From Hepsetus odoe (Eukaryota > Chordata > Actinopteri > Characiformes > Hepsetidae): 64,000 bases of DNA. Of this stretch, positions 11,108 to 23,283 are shown in pieces. A program made the position numbers and the translations under genes. The notes below the pieces were generated by a model. That model had not been told where the DNA came from, ran no database searches, and was given only the letters and a program-made list of their open reading frames with translations. The DNA lies in NCBI GenBank assembly GCA_017165825.1, contig CM029386.1, forward strand, positions 13,071,550-13,135,549. Direction: 5' to 3'. The stretch's first letter is position 1, and each line of letters opens with the position of its first letter.

Positions 11108-14100
11108 GGAGAAAATAATCCATCCATCCATCCATCCATTTTCTCCCGCTTATCCGAGGTCGGGTCGCGGGGGCAGCAGCTCCAGCAGGGATGCCCAGAC
11201 TTCCCTCTCTCCGGCCACTTCTTCCAGCTCCTCCGGGCGGATCCCAAGGCGTTCCCAGGCCAGCCGAGAGACATAGTCTCTCCAGCGTGTCCTGGGTCTT
11301 CCCCGGGGTCTCTTTCCGGTGGGACGTGCCCGGAACACCTCACCAGGGAGGCGTCCAGGGGGCATCCTAATCAGATGCCCGAGCCACCTCATCTGACTCC
11401 TCTCGATGCGGAGGAGCAGCGGCTCTACTTTGAGCCCCTCCCGGATGGCTGAGCTTCTCACCCTATCTCTAAGGGAGAGTCCAGACACCCTGCGGAGGAA
11501 ACTCATTTCGGCCGCTTGTATTCGCGATCTCGTTCTTTCGGTCACTACCCACAGCTCGTGACCATAGGTGAGGGTGGGAACGTAGATCGACTGGTAAATT
11601 GAGAGCTTTGCCTTCTGGCTCAGCTCCTTCTTCACCATGACGGACCGATGCAGAGCCCGCATTACTGCAGAAGCTGCCCCGATCCGCCTGTCGATCTCCC
11701 GCTCCATTTTACCCTCACTCGTGAACAAGATCCCAAGATACTTAAACTCCTCCACTTGGGGCAAGGTCTCACTCCCAATCCTGAGAGGGCATTCCACCCT
11801 TTTCCGACTGAGGACCATGGCCTCAGATTTAGAGGTGCTGATTCTCATCCCAGCCGCTTCACACTCGGCTGCGAACCGATCCAGAGAGTGCTGAAGGTCA
11901 CGGCATGATGAGGCCAACAGGACAACGTCATCTGCAAAAAGCAGAGACCCAATCCTGAGCCCACCAAACCGGACCCCCTCAACGCCCTGGCTGCGCCTAG
12001 AAATCCTGTCCATAAAAGTTATGAACAGGATCGGTGACAAAGGGCAGCCCTGGCGGAGTCCAACCCTCACCGGGAACAGGTCCGACTTACTGCCGGCAAT
12101 GCGGACCAAGCTCTGACACCGGTTGTACAGGGACCGGACAGCCCTTAACAGGGAATCCGATACCCCATACTCCCGGAGTACCCCCCACAGGAGCCCCCGA
12201 GGGACACGGTCGAATGCCTTCTCCAAGTCCACAAAGCACATGTAAACTGGTTGGGCAAACTCCCATGCACCCTCCAGGACCCTGCTAAGGGTGTAGAGCT
12301 GGTCCACTGTTCCGCGACCTGGACGAAAACCACATTGCTCCTCCTGGATCTGAGGTTCGACTATCCGACGGACCCTCCTTTCCAGGACCCCTGAATAGAC
12401 TTTCCCCGGGAGGCTGAGAAGTGTGATCCCTCGATAATTGGAACACACCCTCCGGTCCCCTTTCTTAAAGAGGGGGACCACCACCCCGGTTTGCCAATCC
12501 AGAGGCACCGTCCCCGATGTCCATGCGATGTTGCAGAGGCGTGTCAGCCATGACAGTCCTACAACATCCAGAGCCTTGAGGAACTCTGGGCGGATCTCAT
12601 CCACTCCCGGAGCCCTGCCACCAAGGAGCTTTTTGACCACCTTGGCAACCTCGACCCCAGAGATGGAAGAGTCCACCTCGATGTCCCCAGGCTCTGCTTC
12701 CTCCTCGGAAGGCATGTTGGTGGAATTAAGGAGGTCTTCGAAGTACTCCCCCCACCGACCCACAACGTCCCGAGTCGAGGTCAGCAGCGCACCATCCCCA
12801 CTATACACTGCGTTGACCATGCACTGCTTTCCCCTCCTGAGACGCCGGATGGTGGACCAGAATTTCCTCGAAGCCGTCTGGAAGTCCTTCTCCATGGCCT
12901 CTCCAAACTCCTCCCATGCCCGAGTTTTTGCCTCAGCAACCACCAGAGCCGCATTCCGCTTGGCCTGTCGGTACCTATCAGCTGCCTCCGGAGCCCCACT
13001 GGTCAAAAAGGCCCGGTAGGATTCCTTCTTCAGCTTGATGGCATCCCTCACCGCTGGTGTCCACCAACGGGTTCTAGGGTTGCCACCGCGACAGGCACCG
13101 ACCACCTCCCGGCCACAGCTCCGGTCAGCCGCCTTGACAATGGAGGTGCGGAACAAGGTCCATTCAGACTCAATATCCCCCACCTCCCCCGGGACGTGGT
13201 TAAAGCTTTGACGGAGGTGGGAGTTGAAGCTTGTCCTGACAGGGGACTCTGCCAGACGTTCCCAGCAGACCCTCACGATACGTTTGGGCCTACCAGGTCT
13301 GACCGGCATCCTCCCCCACCAACGAAGCCAACTCACCACCAGGTGATGGTCGGTTGACAGCTCCGCCCCTCTCTTTACCCGAGTGTACAAGACATGGGGC
13401 CGCAAGTCCGATGACACGACCACAAAGTCGATCATTGAACTGCGGCCTAGGGTGTCCTGGTGCCAGGTGCACATGTGGACATCCTTATGCCTGAACATGG
13501 TGTTCGTTATGGACAATCCGTGACGAGCACAAAAGTCCAATAACCAAACACCGCTCTGGTTCAGATCGGGGGGGCCATTCCTCCCAATTACGCCCTTCCA
13601 GGTGTCACTGTCATTACCCACGTGAGCATTGAAGTCCCCCAGCAGAACGATAGAGTCACCAGGAGGGACGCTCTCTAGCGCCCCCTCCAGAGACCCCAGA
13701 AAGGGTGGGTAGTCCAGAATGCTGTTTGGCGCATAAGCGCAGACAACACTAAGGACCCGTCCCCCGACCCGAAGGCGGAGGGCCGCCACCCTCTCATCTA
13801 CAGGGGTAAACCCCAATGTACTGGCGCCAAGCCGTGGGGCAATAAGTATGCCCACACCTGCTCGGCGCCTCTCACCGGTGGCAACTCCAGAGTGGAAAAG
13901 AGTCCAGCCCCTCTCAAGGAGACTGGTTCCAGAGTCCAAGCTGTGCGTCGAGGTGAGTCCAACTATATCTAGCTGGAACTGCTCAACCTCGCGCACTAGC
14001 TCAGGCTCCTTCCCCACCAGAGAGGTGACATTCCACGTCCCTAGAGCCAGCTTCTGCAGCCGAGGATCGGACCGCCAAGGCCCCCGTTTTCGGCCACCGC

Positions 14101-14500
14101 CCAGCTCACAATGCACCCGACCTCTTTGGCCCCTCCCACAGGTGGTGAGCCCATGGGAAGGGGGACCCACGTTGCCTCTTCGGGCTAAGCCCGGCCGGGC
14201 CCCATGGGTGAAGGCCCGACCACCAGGCGCTCGCCAGCGGGCCCCACCTCCAGGCCTGGCTCCAGAGGGAGGCCCCGGTGACCCACGTCCGGGCGAGGGA
14301 GAACGTCTTCCAAGGTTTTTATGCATCATCAGAGGTCCTCTGAACCGCTCTTTGTCTCTTCCCTCACCTAGGACCTGTTTGCCTTGGGTGCCCCTACCAG
14401 GGGCATAAAGCCCCGGACAACATAGCCCCCAGGATCATTGGGACACGCAAACCCCTCCACCACGATAAGGTGGCGGTTCAAGGAGGGGGGAGAAAATAAT
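11108..14500 (-). mobile_element. Full-length Rex3 (RTE-clade) non-LTR retrotransposon with target-site duplications
   Basis: The element proper spans 11120-14488 on the minus strand. It is flanked by a 12-bp direct repeat, ggagaaaataat, at 11108-11119 and 14489-14500, which marks a complete insertion. The 3' end is a run of GATG/GGAT tetranucleotides placed about 10 bp after the stop codon, the tail type known for teleost Rex3. The plus-strand segment near 12030, cggtgacaaagggcagccc, matches the conserved Rex3 reverse-transcriptase block used to recognise this family. The 5' untranslated part is about 160 bp. The GC-rich composition contrasts sharply with the AT-rich flanks. An intact ORF plus a perfect duplication suggests a young insertion. 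Confidence 0.93.
11150..14329 (-). CDS. Rex3 endonuclease/reverse transcriptase polyprotein
   Basis: This 1059-codon frame has no stop and is of normal length for the single large ORF of RTE-clade elements. Residues 1-90 are Gly/Arg/Pro-rich. From about residue 96 comes an AP-like endonuclease domain with LGTWN, GDFNAHVG at 231-238 and STDHHLV near 325. The reverse-transcriptase domain follows, with GVDEIRPEFL, NYRGITLLS, CGFRPGRG, LRQGCPLSP and the catalytic FADD near residue 797. The protein would nick chromosomal DNA and copy its own RNA into the nick. The stop (TAA at 11150-11152) is almost at the 3' end of the element. One oddity is that the site where endonucleases of this class usually carry a catalytic glutamate reads GLTSTHS; as I recall, this variant is widespread in fish copies. 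The Met at 14329 is the first in frame. Confidence 0.93.
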   Translation of the reverse strand: MMHKNLGRRSPSPGRGSPGPPSGARPGGGARWRAPGGRAFTHGARPGLARRGNVGPPSHGLTTCGRGQRGRVHCELGGGRKRGPWRSDPRLQKLALGTWNVTSLVGKEPELVREVEQFQLDIVGLTSTHSLDSGTSLLERGWTLFHSGVATGERRRAGVGILIAPRLGASTLGFTPVDERVAALRLRVGGRVLSVVCAYAPNSILDYPPFLGSLEGALESVPPGDSIVLLGDFNAHVGNDSDTWKGVIGRNGPPDLNQSGVWLLDFCARHGLSITNTMFRHKDVHMCTWHQDTLGRSSMIDFVVVSSDLRPHVLYTRVKRGAELSTDHHLVVSWLRWWGRMPVRPGRPKRIVRVCWERLAESPVRTSFNSHLRQSFNHVPGEVGDIESEWTLFRTSIVKAADRSCGREVVGACRGGNPRTRWWTPAVRDAIKLKKESYRAFLTSGAPEAADRYRQAKRNAALVVAEAKTRAWEEFGEAMEKDFQTASRKFWSTIRRLRRGKQCMVNAVYSGDGALLTSTRDVVGRWGEYFEDLLNSTNMPSEEEAEPGDIEVDSSISGVEVAKVVKKLLGGRAPGVDEIRPEFLKALDVVGLSWLTRLCNIAWTSGTVPLDWQTGVVVPLFKKGDRRVCSNYRGITLLSLPGKVYSGVLERRVRRIVEPQIQEEQCGFRPGRGTVDQLYTLSRVLEGAWEFAQPVYMCFVDLEKAFDRVPRGLLWGVLREYGVSDSLLRAVRSLYNRCQSLVRIAGSKSDLFPVRVGLRQGCPLSPILFITFMDRISRRSQGVEGVRFGGLRIGSLLFADDVVLLASSCRDLQHSLDRFAAECEAAGMRISTSKSEAMVLSRKRVECPLRIGSETLPQVEEFKYLGILFTSEGKMEREIDRRIGAASAVMRALHRSVMVKKELSQKAKLSIYQSIYVPTLTYGHELWVVTERTRSRIQAAEMSFLRRVSGLSLRDRVRSSAIREGLKVEPLLLRIERSQMRWLGHLIRMPPGRLPGEVFRARPTGKRPRGRPRTRWRDYVSRLAWERLGIRPEELEEVAGEREVWASLLELLPPRPDLG

Positions 14501-14639
14501 AAGGGGAAAAAAAAAGAAAAACAATGAGTGAATTTTTCCACATCCTTGTTTACCATAAGTTTTGTATAACTGTTGATCAGTCCTGTATATTGGCTCAGAG
14601 AAACTTTAGCCCAATCTTCTGTACAGAAAACCTTCAACT

Positions 14640-15130
14640 TTGGGAAATTTCTTCACTTGAACTACTTGTCAACATTTCTCTTGGATTAAGGTCAAGACTT
14701 GAGATGGCTTTTCAAAAATGTTAACTTTTTTTTCTTTCTTTCTTTGTTTGAAGCACTTGTGTGCTTAGGCTCATTGTCTTGTTGAATAACCAAGTTTTTC
14801 TTGAGGTTCAGTTCACAGACAGGTGTCCTACATACAAGCCATCCTGCCTCAAATGCTACAAAATGGATTCCGACCATAATATTAATACTACCATGTTTCA
14901 CAAATGGGTTTCTTAAAATGAGATGTAAGGTTTTCTTTTTTCTTCATCAGTTTAATGCAGTGACTTTGAAAACAATGGATTTGAATGAAGTGTTGAAGGA
15001 TCCCACATGCTTTTGTGAACTGAGGACTGTTCTACAGAAAGATGTTGAAAGAAGCTATAAAAAGTCAAATAACAGGACTTTCATTTGATGTTGTCTTGAA
15101 GGACTTTGAGGTCAGTGTGAAACATTATAA
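14640..15130 (-). mobile_element. Decayed Tc1-like transposon fragment
   Basis: A minus-strand frame contains KNLVIQQDNEPKHTSASNKE, which matches the segment around the second catalytic aspartate of Tc1-type transposases (QQDNDPKHTS-like). The flanking frame is broken and interrupted by a pyrimidine run at 14726-14747, and no terminal inverted repeats were found. The remnant cannot encode a working enzyme. Confidence 0.6.
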
Positions 15131-18100
15131 TATAACTTACCAGATTCTGTTGATCCCGTCTGTTATTGATCTAAAGCCCACATTAAATGTTGTTAGCCAA
15201 TGAGAAGCCCAACTGACTTGGTGTCAGATAAAGAACTTGTAATTACCACCGAATGCTGATATTCTCTTTTATCTGAACCATTAGTAGTACTATGTCTGTC
15301 GTAATGTTTCCCAATCCCTGATCCTGGAGACACATCACAGATTTGGATTTGTTGCACTCAAGGAAATGGTTAAGCTATCACACTCACATCTTTAAAGCAT
15401 AAAATACAAGATTAATAAAAGGCAGTAAGCAATATTAAGTAAGCACTATTATTAGCCACTGACCCCTCAATCTGAGAGTTCCCCATCTACAAAAGACTCA
15501 AAGTCATACAGTTTAAGCATTAGGTTATGAGGACATTTTATCATTTCATGAGTTTTTATGCATTCTTGATTTTGCAGTGACTGGAAATTTTGACTTTTTA
15601 TTTTTTAGGAAATTGTGTTGCTGACGCAAAGGCTGAATTTAAGTGATGTCTTCAAAAGCGTTGGCATCAATCAGTCTTGATTGTGGCTAGTCTAATCATT
15701 TATCAATTAAATGTTTCTTTGAGTGGCTAATAGGTACAGCAGGTTTTTGTGATTTTTCTTTTTTCCTCCATTAAATCATTAAAAAAATTGTATTTTGTTA
15801 ACACAGGTTTCTTTTGTATTATATTACCTTAAAAAAAAAGTTATTAAAAATACTCTAATTTCTGGGATCTGAATTTCAGAAGCAGTACTTTTTATTTTTT
15901 CCTTCTTTGATGCAGGGAGTGTCGAGGCTAGTCTGCCAACATAGGAACACCCTTCACATAATTATGCTTTAATATCCCTGTCTTATTTTTTCATTTGAGA
16001 GTTCCTACTAGCTGTTTTTAGCAGCAGCTACAGGTGTGTTTATATTCACATTACAGAGAAAAAATGTGTGACAGCCATGGAAATCTTTTTAAAATGTGAT
16101 GCTCTGATTGATTGGAAAAAGATGCCAGCAAACTCAACATAACTATACAAAATGTCTAGGATGCAGCTGTTAGAGGATTCAAGCAAAGCTCTTAAAAGTC
16201 TACCAATGACATGCTTGTGAAGTTCACCGATGATCCTGGTACTTTGGTCAAAAGCATTGATACAGGTGGCCCGAAGTAGGATTTTCTTTTACTTCTGATG
16301 AATCATCTCAGGCATTGTCTTCACAAAGTTTGCTCCAAGTGTTAAATTCGACAGATACTTCATTTCATCCTGACGAAAAAAATAATTATGGAAGAGTTAA
16401 AGTACTTTGACTATTAAAACCGTGTTTGGAAGGTAATGTTTCTGGTTAGAGGCTGTAATTTCCACCACATGACAGTTATTGACCGCAGTAAAACTTTTAG
16501 TGCAAACCTCTATCCTTGACCCTGTTTTTTTGAAGAAGAAACATTACCTTAGTATGGAGGGTTTTTTTCTTTTTACTGGGCTGTCTACAGTAATACACCA
16601 TTATCTTCCATGCTATGTTCACGGGACAGGATTTATGCATTACAAGAATGTCCATTCTTTAGGTGGCTGTCATAAAGATCCAGGTCAGATGAGAAGTTCA
16701 GCCTTCCCTCTTTTTAGGATGATCATGGTCACTGACTATTGCAGAAACTGGTCCAGAGAGCATTTTAAGATGATTTAAAAAATGAAGATAAATAAATAAA
16801 TAGATTAAAGCCAAGCATGCATTAGAGAGCATTGCACTTTAGTAATGCATTATTCTGACGACTCCTTTTTTTCCCCCCCTCATTGTTCTGGAGTGAAATA
16901 GTCATGATATTTTAATGAGGAGAATTTTAGTTAAAGTATTATTCTGCTCCCATAAAAGTTTGTTAAAAGGTCCTTTGACCATGAATACAGTAGGCTTGAG
17001 TTGATACCAACTCAGACCTGTGACTGAATTGGAAGGGTGAAGCAAATCACAGTGGCAATACTTCAGAAGGAAAGAATAGAGCCAGATTTCTCTCTATTGG
17101 TTGCCACCACTCAAGAAAAACAACAAAACTTGCAGCTGTTTTCTGGTCAATCAATCTTAAATACGGCTCCATTTGTGAAGCTCTTACTTAATGAATTCCT
17201 GTGGTCTGTAATCTCTCATGAGGAACCATTTTATACAGGCTGCAATTGGAAATCAAACCTAATTGACCTATAGGCTGATATTTGAACTTGGGTAGATTTG
17301 CTGAGTATGCTTACGCTGTCGTTCCCTGTTGTTTCATGTCATTCTGTTTAGCCATAAAAACCCAAGTGCCCTAGTTCAACACCCGTCAGCAGAGAACATG
17401 AAGGGGGTGGACGGTGGGTGGTGATATGAATGCACATTCAGTGATCCAACGCCGCTTGGACAAGAATGTATTTGTCAACGAAAACTTTTGGCAAATGCAG
17501 TTCTGCTTCTCCATTCCTTCATTGTTACTAGTTGTAATCATTTGACAGCTGAGTACAAAAATTCAGTGAAATGTAAAGGGATGGAATGACCCATAATATT
17601 AATATGGGTAACAATTAATAGGTACATTTATCATCTTTTTCTTTTTTCTTCTTTGTGCTCACTGGTCACTGCTCACTGGCCATGTTGATGGTCCTTCAGC
17701 AAAAAAGATCCACCCTTGTCCTGCTCTGAGGTCAGAATCTGATCGCTGCTGGTTAGAAGGTGGCCAACACAGTCTGTGGGGTTCAAGAAGTACACCAGCA
17801 AAGTATTTCTAACAAAAGTGTCTGTTTCTTTGACTGTCACAGTTCTTCTCTTCAGACTAAACTGAATTGTTCCTAACCTTTATATATTTACAGAATATAA
17901 CTTTGGCTTAACCATCCCTCCAAGCATCAAAATGGCACAGGCAGGACACTGATTTACGAGAGGTGTGACTGGCATGTGATTTTCATGAGTCAGCTGGGTG
18001 GTATGTTCATCTGTATTCCCAGTTATTCTGAAAAACTGAACAAATGCAAACTTAAAATGTTTGCTATTTAAGTAAATGTGATTTTGTCTTAAATGGACAA

Positions 18101-19089
18101 AATAACCCTGGAGAATATGTAGTGTTGGTAGCACATAGCAGCTGCTTTAAAATGAGCATGCAAAATAAGCATGTACAGCATAATGGTCTACAATCTAATT
18201 TTCTCTAAACGAAAGTGCAAAACTAATCCAAAATCAGCTTCTTTGTTTCCCTGCAGCGTGTCAAACTCCAGCAGTGGGGTTTATTTGGTTTGGAGACTTG
18301 GCTGTGCAAAAGAGGAGTGTTTAGAAATCAAGAAAAATGCAAAAGAGTGTTTTGATTCCCTTTCATTTCCATTTACTGAACTGAATAAAAAAAAAGTAAA
18401 GCTTTTAATCCATCCAACCTCAAGTGCATTTAGTTGAGTCCAAACTTTCCAAAACACTCTGTATATACTCTGTACAAAGATGTGGATTATTTAAGTAAAG
18501 CAAAATTGAACTCTCTTCTGTAGTTATTAATATATATGCAAAGCAAAATTACAGGGGAAAAATGAACATGTGGTGAAATGGCATTGCATTCTCCAGCAGC
18601 TGAGCACATTTTAGAGGTAGAAAGATATTCAAGGGCTTATGGGTGGTAGCCCTTGGCAGAATATTCCATTACTGTAGTATAAATCGGAACATTAATGTAT
18701 AATTGAGGCAGCATCCCGGCTGGTTATTTAATTTTTAGGGTGGGAAATCCACCTTCTCATTTTCTGCTAATGGCGCATCAAGTATTAAAATGCACCAGTG
18801 TGTTTAGATCAAAGACCTTTCAAAATGAGACCAAGTGGTGAGGTGTCTGATAGTAAACACCTTTGGAGAAGGTGACAGATTGCATATGGGCTCACTCCAT
18901 TCAGTGTAACTGAGCTAGTAGCATTTGCTAATTGGGTTGTGTGTTTTTGTGTATTTTTTAACTACAACCAATTTCTGTCATGCAATAGTAACAAACCACT
19001 GACTACCATGATGGGGAACTGTTTGCGCCTTGGAATGATGAATGATGGCCTCCTTGAAACAAAATCTGTACTGATCCAACCAGAATATC
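15131..19089. other. Gene-free stretch
   Basis: No exon, RNA gene or repeat family was recognised. The base composition is AT-rich. Open frames of up to about 100 codons (for example 16479-16778 plus) have no known motif or splice context. Confidence 0.4.
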
Positions 19090-19372
19090 CATTATTTGAT
19101 TCGATATCCTCACTGGGGTCATGGGATCTGCTGCAACCCATCCCAGTGCTCATAAAGCAAGAGGCAGAGAAACATTCTGGTTATGCCCAGAAATCTATGA
19201 AAGGGCAAATACCCAGACAAACATTACATGTGCATATCTTTGGACAGAGGAGGGGAGTGGGGGGGGGGTGCATGCACACTCCACATAGAATGGATCTAGG
19301 CTTCTTCTTCCTGGTAGTTGAACCTAGAACCTTCTTGCTGTAAGTCAAGAGCACTGTTCCACCCTGCCTCAC
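19090..19372 (-). repeat. Decayed tRNA-headed SINE of a third family
   Basis: On the minus strand the right-hand end reads as a tRNA-like head with a B-box-like GGTTCTAGGTTCAA preceded by GCAAGAA. The left part contains ctttggacagaggagg and gcatgcacactccacat, which belong to a widespread fish repeat. The copy is diverged and contains a G run at 19259-19268. Confidence 0.45.
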
Positions 19373-20173
19373 CAATCAAAATAATGCTAACCAGTTGTAC
19401 ACTCATGGAGTGTCTCCAGCATTATGTAAAGCATCAACCTCAGCAGTTGCAAAATATGAATACCTTATTGGACAGAGGATTGATAGGTGAACTGAGTGAA
19501 AAGTTTTTAAATCCTGTGGAGGACACCATAAACAAGATATGGTGGCAGGGCGTGAAGGGGAGCTTAACGCTGTGTCCCTTCTTTGAGAACCACTTTTAGC
19601 ACTTCAGTTTGACAGAACCTGTTTAAAGAGTGGTTGGATATCAAGCCTTTTTAACAGAATCATCTGCGGGTGCTTCAAGGTGCCCTTCTGAGCTTTCTGA
19701 CTTTTGCTGTAGATAAATCTCAGCTTGCATCTTGAAGGCAACTACAAACAGTGCTTACTTGAGGTTTGGGTTTCTCACACCTACCTTACCTGATGCAGAC
19801 AGATGGGTTTATCTTCCAGTATTCTTAAAATGTGGAATACATTCAAGGATTTTACAGGAAGCCCTTTGGGCTGAAACCAAACTGTTGAGTTGGGGGAAAA
19901 AGAGGACTTTATCAATTTTCCTAAGGCATCTTGCACTGAAAACAGGCCATATGTTATTTTCACATTGTCCTATGATCACTGTTACAGGGTGTGCATTGAT
20001 CAACCAAGGATTAATATTTTAGAAACATTCTTATTCATATTTAGAATAAATTTAACAGCAGCTAAAAAATCTTCAGATACACAAAGCACAAAACATGTGG
20101 GTCTTTTCCAAGAACTAATGAGGAAAGGTCTCTATGCTAGAACTACTAAAAGGGTAGTACACTAGGAGCACCC

Positions 20174-20196
20174 TTTTTTTTTTTTTTTTTTTTTTT
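20174..20196 (+). repeat. T homopolymer, about 23 nt
   Basis: An uninterrupted T run with no recognisable retroposed sequence beside it. Confidence 0.8.
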
Positions 20197-20491
20197 CTTT
20201 CAAGGGGTTAACGTAATGTTAAGTTTAATATTAGAGCCTAGTTTCCTAAAAAATAAAAAGAGCCAATATTACTGTAATATTTTTGTCACCTATGCAGAAA
20301 TCTGCCTTGCTTTGAAAACTGGTAAAAATATATTCTTACTTCAGTTGTCTCCAAGTCTTTTCTTATCCATCTGTGAAAATGTGGTGTCAAGCATAGATTT
20401 AACAACTCGATTTTCAGCTTAGATCTAAAATTGAAGCTAACATTCCAGCACATAGTTAGTCCCAAGAAGTAAGGCTTTAGACATTAAGCAT

Positions 20492-20830
20492 TTATCCCTT
20501 GCTTGCTATATCCGCATTAAGCCTTTCACCCATTGACTTTGGTTGTGGTTTCCAGGCTTTTTCCACATCCTTTATTTGTTCCTTGTTCCAGTGGAGTTTT
20601 TTTTCCCTCCTCATTTTCATCAGGAGATGAAATGCATGTTCACTCTGGTTAAGATCTGGTGATTGGCCATTCCAAAACATAATGTTTCTTTCTCTCCGTG
20701 TTAACTTGGCAGGGTGTTTTGGAACATTGTCTTGCTGTATGACAAAGTTTATCCTGATTAATACGAAGGCATGCCTCTGTAAATTTGCAGACAAAAGGTT
20801 TTTGTAGACTTTAAGATTCATCTTTGAGCC
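20492..20830 (-). mobile_element. Tc1-like transposase C-terminal remnant
   Basis: A minus-strand frame of 109 codons contains NFVIQQDNVPKHPAKLT, then GQSPDLNQSEHAFHLL, the block around the third catalytic acidic residue, and it ends RLNADIASKG. This order is that of the C-terminal half of Tc1-type transposases. The N-terminal helix-turn-helix region is not present in frame. A fish-repeat-like tail continues to about 21565, where tatttttgaaggggactgtag resembles a Tc1-like terminus. It is non-functional. Confidence 0.75.
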
Positions 20831-22424
20831 TCTGCAAGAGCCTCTGAGATTATTTTGAGCTGGAACAAGAAACAGCTTGCAAGCTCAAAATAATACTGCC
20901 TCATCTCATGTGGCTCATCTCCATCTCTGCAAATTTCAACCCGATTTTCCAATAATTGCTGCCGAGTGGTTTGCATCTGGTGGTATGGCCTCTGCATTTC
21001 TTGTTCGAGGGTTGGGTTGTGATTCCTGAATCCGGTGGAGGCTCTTCATGATGTCACTAACTGTTTTGTTGATTTTCTTAACTGCACTCAATTTGTCGTA
21101 GTCTTTTTTTATTGACTACTTTGTCTGTTGTGCAGTAAACTAGTGGTTCTTCTGGAATGTCCTCCTTTTTACTAGCTATGCTCAATATTTGTTAAATGCT
21201 TCTAAAGGATTTTCCCCATTTTCTTAGCTTCAACAAATGATGCCTTTCCCTTTTAGACAGCTTTCTGGCTATTCTGTTGGCTCTTTTTTACAACAAATAT
21301 ACTCTTCACATGGAAAATTCAAAGCTTCTGCTTGGAGTAGACATCAAGAGCCTTAAATGTCCAATACTTTTGCTCACTTGGAAAGCTGGATGGTCAGATA
21401 CAAAATGTGCTATGTTTAATTTATTATCTTGATTATCTTAAAGACCAGGACATAGAAGTAAACAATCTGACATCTTGTCATATTTTTAAAATCCTTTCAA
21501 ACCCAAATGTCTTCAGTAAATATAAATAAATAAACAAACTGGCATTGCTTTTTCCAATATTTTTGAAGGGGACTGTAGATCATATAGCAGTGAGCAGGTT
21601 TATAAGTCATAAAATAACCAAAAATTGCAAAACACTGAAATCACAGTGGCTATACATATCTCTTGGTATTGACGGTCTCTTTCTCTGATTAGCCCTGGAA
21701 TGACCTCAGTTCTGGTAAATTATTGCAAAGAAGGATACCTCTTGCACTGAAGCCCACCATGAGCAAGCCTATGGCAACAGTGGCAAGGAAATACTTCCTC
21801 TACTTCCTCAGGTTTACTCCCGAGGAAGACCTGAGGAAGAAATCTTGAGAGAAACCAAGACTCACTGGAGTGGGGACAATCATCCTCTGGATGGTTAGGG
21901 GCTCCAATTAGAGATTTGTTTTCACAAATGTAATTTTTTGAAAGTTGAGCATTAAGTAATGATTAAACTGAAGATGTTCTGAAACTTGGAGTTCAGAGAC
22001 CGACAGTGTATGCAGGAGCTGTGTAGCTGAGGGAGGGGTGCAGGCCATGCTTTTCAGACATGGCTCAGTTTCTCTCATACATTGACACACAAGCTGTGCA
22101 TTGCCTCTGCTTCAGCATGCAAGGCTTGGTTGTAATGATTACACTCATCATACAACAGCCAGCATGAGTCTGAATGACAGTTGCTCATATAGTGCCCTGA
22201 CTGAGAGAGAAAGAGTTGTTTAATTTCTATTATAATACTGGAATAAAACATTAATTTAAACAACTGGCCGAACCAAACTGAAGACTTCAAACCTAAACTT
22301 TTACACCCTTTTGTTACTAATCATGGATTTCATTAGTAAACAGGTCAGCAATCAGCACAACTCTATATTTAAAAACCATACCATTGGATACACTGCTTTC
22401 AGTACTTCTGAGTGACTAGTTTCA

Positions 22425-22466
<42 letters not shown>

Positions 22467-22798
22467 ATCAGAGCCTCAGAGATTCAGCCCCCACCCCCCC
22501 CCTAAAAAAAAAAAAAGCTGAGTTGTTCCAACAGGCCAACAAGAAAGGTAATGAAAGCAATGTGAATTCTATTTCAGCTGAGGAAAAATCTAAACATCTA
22601 GCACAGCAGGAGAGTCATCTTAAAAGAGATAACAGGCAGTCAGCTTAAAGACTAACTCTGGTAACCACCATCACAGAAATATACCCAGTGGCACTAGAAT
22701 ATTGCATACTTAATTTTTTGGCAAGGTTATAAATCTTAAAATGATTTAAGTAATTCAAATTCATTTTAAATACTTTCAGAGGACCAACATATATCCTG
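20831..22798. other. Repeat-derived stretch without a gene, including a 36-nt A run
   Basis: The 20960-21565 part resembles the body of a fish Tc1-like element but carries no frame worth calling. The 21670-21900 part (gagaaaccaagactcactggag and flanks) looks like a dispersed fish repeat. A run of 36 A residues occupies 22428-22463, followed by short C and A runs. No host exon was recognised. Confidence 0.4.
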
Positions 22799-23171
22799 TG
22801 TAACGGTGGTGGGGTGCCGGAAGGACGCCAGTGCAGAGCCAGGGGTTCGGAACGTAGTTTTATTATCCAGATATACAAAAAACCAGAAGCAAGGACTGCA
22901 GTTCTAATCAAATACCAAGAACCGAGGAGAACTGCAGTCTAAATCAAGATACCAAGTCACGAAATACTAAAACCACAACCAAATACCACCATTGTAGGTA
23001 GGCTTAGCCTAACTAATGAGCCGCGCTCTGTTCTGACTCATCGGTGCTTAAATAGTCAGCCCCAACGATGCACACCTGTGCCTTCATGAGCTCAGGTGTG
23101 CTCAGTCAGAACAGAGCGCCCTCTAGCGTGCCCAAAACCTCACATGTGCCAGAAACACCACATATGTGACA
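22799..23171 (-). mobile_element. Long terminal repeat, placed as 3' LTR
   Basis: On the minus strand the 373-bp unit starts TGTCAC and ends GTTACA, giving TG...CA ends with short inverted termini. Inside are a TATA-like CTATTTAAGC and a polyadenylation-type AATAAAA in the expected order for U3-R. The sequence just upstream on that strand, CCTTTTGGGGGCGGGTTC, can serve as a polypurine tract. The bases flanking the two ends do not match, so it is not a solo LTR with intact duplications and is better read as the 3' LTR of an element extending to higher coordinates. No matching 5' copy was found. Confidence 0.65.
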
Positions 23172-23283
23172 GAACCCGCCCCCAAAAGGCGCGGCTCCCG
23201 AAGTGCCAATACACAGCCAAACCTCTGGGGGGAGGCCAAGAACAAAAAATATTTTACAAAAAAGTCCTTTTTGGGGCATATGG

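Noticed and set aside
11637..14408. Several plus- and minus-strand ORFs of 60-193 codons inside the Rex3 element
   Set aside because: They are other-frame readings of the GC-rich Rex3 ORF, and none has its own family resemblance.
22428..22463. 36-A run as the tail of a processed pseudogene
   Set aside because: No gene-like sequence or polyadenylation signal lies upstream, and no target duplication was found.
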